Under the pieces are notes generated by a model, which saw nothing but the letters and a program-made list of their open reading frames with translations, made no database searches and was not told where the DNA came from. The translations under genes and the position numbers were made by a program. DNA of 25,382 nucleotides from Alphaproteobacteria bacterium (GTDB lineage: Bacteria > Pseudomonadota > Alphaproteobacteria > UBA3830), in the NCBI GenBank assembly GCA_025998735.1, contig BNWJ01000008.1:1-25382 (forward strand), written 5' to 3'. Position 1 is the stretch's first letter. Each line of letters begins with the position of its first letter. Below are positions 23,578-25,382 of this stretch, in pieces.

Positions 23578-24871
23578 AGACTCTAGCAAAAGAGTTCTGG
23601 AGACCATAGCTGACGATGGAAATCAAATAGCCATTGAGTATGCATATTACCTAGGAATTTGGAAAAAACACAGACCTCGGAAGCTTGCTTATACTCCGTT
23701 CATATGGAATGACGATTTTATCGCGTCCAGGAAGAAGAAATATCATGAAGCGGGGCAATTGGATATGGAGTTTGAGACGCGTTTATATGACAAAAGTCTC
23801 ATCTGGTGGACGGATCCACGTTTTCCTGTTGCTGATGACTTGCATGGGCTGGAAGAAAGTCCCGTCGCAAGAGCTCTATGCCAACTTGGTATTGAAAAAT
23901 ACGAACAATTGACCACAATGGCAAAATTGGAACGGTTGTTTAATGAAAATCTGCTAAAACTAAGTAGGGAAGAGATGGCGAAGTTGAGCAGGGCGGAGTT
24001 TGTGAAGCTAAAAAGTGAAGAATTGGCCAAATTAAGCAAAGATGAGCAGACGAAGTTGAGGGAGGAAGCGCAGGCAAAATTGGACAATGAAAATCCGTTG
24101 CAGGTTAAGGAAGGTTCGTTGTGCTTGGGCAATTGGCTTCATCTCAATATAAATCCTGCTCCGCCACGTGGATGGAAAATACATATTTCTGCAAGACCAT
24201 CCACTGCACAAAAAGTTCTCGACATTGTCTTACCAATATTAAAAGAAAGTAGCAAAAAGTATGAATCTAATGCTTACAAGAAACTTGTATATAAAATTTT
24301 AGTTAGTATTCCGGAGATGAGAACTTTTTATAATGCTGCTAGATTTGGAGATTCTCCGCTGTCGCAGCGCGGCAAGTTCATCGCCATTTATCCTAGGAGC
24401 GACCAAGAGGCTAACTTTATTGCAACAGAAATAGATAAAGCATTCAAGGAAAATAAGTTGGTCCGAGAGGATTTTATTTATGTTTCTGGAGATTTTCAAG
24501 TTGGACATTCAGGGGGAATTTATGCGAGATTTTGTCATTATGGTGGTTTTGAAGGAGATAAACGTGGATTTCCATATATTCCTCTGGAATCACTGAAGAT
24601 ACATGCACATGATCTTGGGAAAGAATATAACGATTATGAACATCCGTTTGCTGTACTTAAATTAAGGCATCGCGGAGTAGAATTACCGATGAAGCTTTCT
24701 GAGATCGCCGGGACGATACGCTACGATTACAATTTTGAATTATTACCAGTACCATACGAAAAGTCTTATAGTCCGAATTATATTAATTGCAATAATAGAA
24801 TGGGAATAAGAAGTGACTTGTATACAGATAATGCTCCGAGTCCATTTGTTGGTTGTTATAATTTATTGTAG
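23525..24871 (+). CDS. RamC/LanKC N-terminal-like (OspF/SpvC-type) phospho-Ser/Thr lyase domain protein
   Basis: The frame has 448 residues; the first possible start is a TTG inside the previous gene. Six 8-residue repeats of type xxKLSxEE occupy residues 143-190. From about 201 it reads LGNWLHLNINPAPPRGWKIHISARP, then YKILVS near 256, RGKFIAIYPRSDQEANFIA at 282-300 and GHSGGIYARFCHYGGF at 327-342. This is the pattern of the lyase domain of class III lanthipeptide synthetases, related to OspF/SpvC phosphothreonine lyases; Lys218/His220 match their catalytic K-x-H pair and Lys257 is a candidate base. No kinase or cyclase domain follows. Very probably it is the second half of the exported protein starting at 22807. 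Confidence 0.72.
   Translation: MNNWLRRLNRRIIKKEYKDSSKRVLETIADDGNQIAIEYAYYLGIWKKHRPRKLAYTPFIWNDDFIASRKKKYHEAGQLDMEFETRLYDKSLIWWTDPRFPVADDLHGLEESPVARALCQLGIEKYEQLTTMAKLERLFNENLLKLSREEMAKLSRAEFVKLKSEELAKLSKDEQTKLREEAQAKLDNENPLQVKEGSLCLGNWLHLNINPAPPRGWKIHISARPSTAQKVLDIVLPILKESSKKYESNAYKKLVYKILVSIPEMRTFYNAARFGDSPLSQRGKFIAIYPRSDQEANFIATEIDKAFKENKLVREDFIYVSGDFQVGHSGGIYARFCHYGGFEGDKRGFPYIPLESLKIHAHDLGKEYNDYEHPFAVLKLRHRGVELPMKLSEIAGTIRYDYNFELLPVPYEKSYSPNYINCNNRMGIRSDLYTDNAPSPFVGCYNLL
23951..24094 (+). repeat. Six 24-bp-spaced coding repeats (KLSxEE octads)
   Basis: The encoded octads are LLKLSREE, MAKLSRAE, FVKLKSEE, LAKLSKDE, QTKLREEA and QAKLDNEN. The period is constant at 24 bases although the DNA has diverged. 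A charged helical spacer is the likely structure. Confidence 0.8.
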
Positions 24872-25192
24872 TGGCAAATTTCCGATTTTGTCTCTATATA
24901 GTACTCTGAATGATAATGGGAAATGCTTAACACTGTCATTCAGAGGCCAAACGGATTGTGGGAACTTGGGGAAAAACTCCAACTTTTTACCGAATAATAT
25001 ATAACATTGAAGTCCAATGAATCAGAAGAGTAGATATGAAAAAAGTGTTGGTTCAAATGAAATTGGTGATTTTTATACCAAATTAATCCGAGAATATGGA
25101 TTGTGCGAACAGAGAGAGTAAATGAGGGGAGCGGGATTAAGACATATGAAATGGTCGATTTCTACCATAGGTTGAATCAATGTGCCGCATCT
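24872..25192. other. Intergenic stretch with a 10-bp perfect inverted repeat
   Basis: CTCTGAATGA at 24904-24913 and TCATTCAGAG at 24936-24945 form a perfect stem with a 22-nt loop, 32 bases after the lyase gene. There is no T-run after it, and I see no target duplication around it. A 34-codon frame at 25017-25121 (MNQKSRYEKSVGSNEIGDFY...) has no convincing ribosome-binding site. Otherwise I see nothing here. Confidence 0.5.
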
Positions 25193-25242
25193 TTACCACC
25201 CTTCTCGTCTTTTCATTCAAAATAAGATGTGCTAAGCTGTTG
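25193..25242. repeat. 50-bp dispersed repeat, copy 2
   Basis: It is identical to 15521-15570. Here it lies 24 bases before a start codon with a good ribosome-binding site, so it could hold that gene's promoter or be the end of an element that carries it. Confidence 0.9.
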
Positions 25243-25266
25243 ATGTATTTAACCCAATGAGGAGCT

Positions 25267-25382
25267 ATGCATCTTAGAAAAACAGGGGGCGTATCGGATT
25301 TGTCAAAGTGCATTGAAAACAATCTAAAACAAAAGGTCCCAAACATTGACCAAAGACTTATTCTCGCAACCTCAGATTGCGT
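25267..25382 (+). CDS. Unidentified protein, N-terminal part (cut by window edge)
   Basis: An ATG at 25267 preceded by GAGGAG (25258-25264) opens a frame that runs to the window end, 38 residues beginning MHLRKTGGVSDLSKCIENNL and continuing KQKVPNIDQRLILAT. I recognise no family. The first residues are not a signal peptide. The 50-bp repeat immediately upstream is shared with the vicinity of a transposase fragment, so it may belong to a mobile element. Confidence 0.45.
   Translation, partial: MHLRKTGGVSDLSKCIENNLKQKVPNIDQRLILATSDC

Noticed and set aside
22807..24871. Class III lanthipeptide biosynthetic cluster
   Set aside because: There is a lyase-like domain but no kinase, no cyclase, no Cys-containing precursor and no transporter nearby, and the protein carries an export signal.
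24904..24945. Perfect inverted repeat as a third MITE
   Set aside because: The stem is perfect but no target duplication is visible on either side and the whole is only 42 bp, so it may equally be a terminator-like hairpin.

Overview
The window looks like the chromosome of an intracellular alphaproteobacterium, with a Holosporales- or Rickettsiales-like endosymbiont as my best guess. This rests on gene content, not on a marker phylogeny. The DNA is AT-rich. Ordinary housekeeping genes are interleaved with secreted MORN-repeat and ankyrin-repeat proteins, remnants of four insertion-sequence families (IS630, IS30, ISAzo13, IS110) and at least two tiny non-autonomous elements caught with target-site duplications.

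Layout. 1-342: 3' end of an IS630-type transposase followed by a 95-bp internally deleted derivative. 401-3830 (minus): eno, rpoZ, bioB and a GrpB-family gene, the last two joined by an ATGA overlap. 3870-4265: IS30-type transposase remnant. 4668-5816: BrnQ-type branched-chain amino-acid transporter, possibly frameshifted near its end. 5950-7626: exported protein made almost wholly of MORN repeats, with a near-perfect 69-bp DNA periodicity. 7769-7963: small Trm112-like protein. 8112-10691 (minus): large exported protein with a coiled coil, an HELTH zinc-protease motif and C-terminal ankyrin repeats. 10915-13638: glmM-rmuC. 13698-15383 (minus): two paralogous exported MORN proteins with matching promoters and leaders; one is broken by a 113-bp MITE. 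15571-17276: ISAzo13 transposase fragment, then an IS110 element with a hairpin-rich upstream region (candidate bridge RNA), itself interrupted by a 257-bp MITE. 17324-21031 (minus): compact bamE-like / glycosyltransferase / NhaD-like antiporter / rsmH cluster. 21320-22698: infC (TTG start) overlapping prmA. 22807-24871: exported Ser/Pro/Asp-rich protein that runs through an A7 tract into a domain resembling the phospho-Ser/Thr lyase domain of class III lanthipeptide synthetases and OspF/SpvC effectors. 25267-end: start of an unidentified gene.

The core genes cover glycolysis/RNA degradosome (eno), transcription (rpoZ), biotin (bioB), cell-wall precursor supply (glmM), 16S rRNA methylation (rsmH), initiation (infC) and L11 methylation (prmA). 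The accessory genes (MORN proteins, ankyrin metalloprotease, lyase-like protein) all begin with export signals and fit a host-interaction repertoire. The most novel candidates are the signal-peptide + Ser/Pro-rich + RamC/OspF-like lyase protein and the ankyrin-metalloprotease. The best-supported structural observations are the two MITE insertions, whose removal restores both interrupted reading frames exactly.
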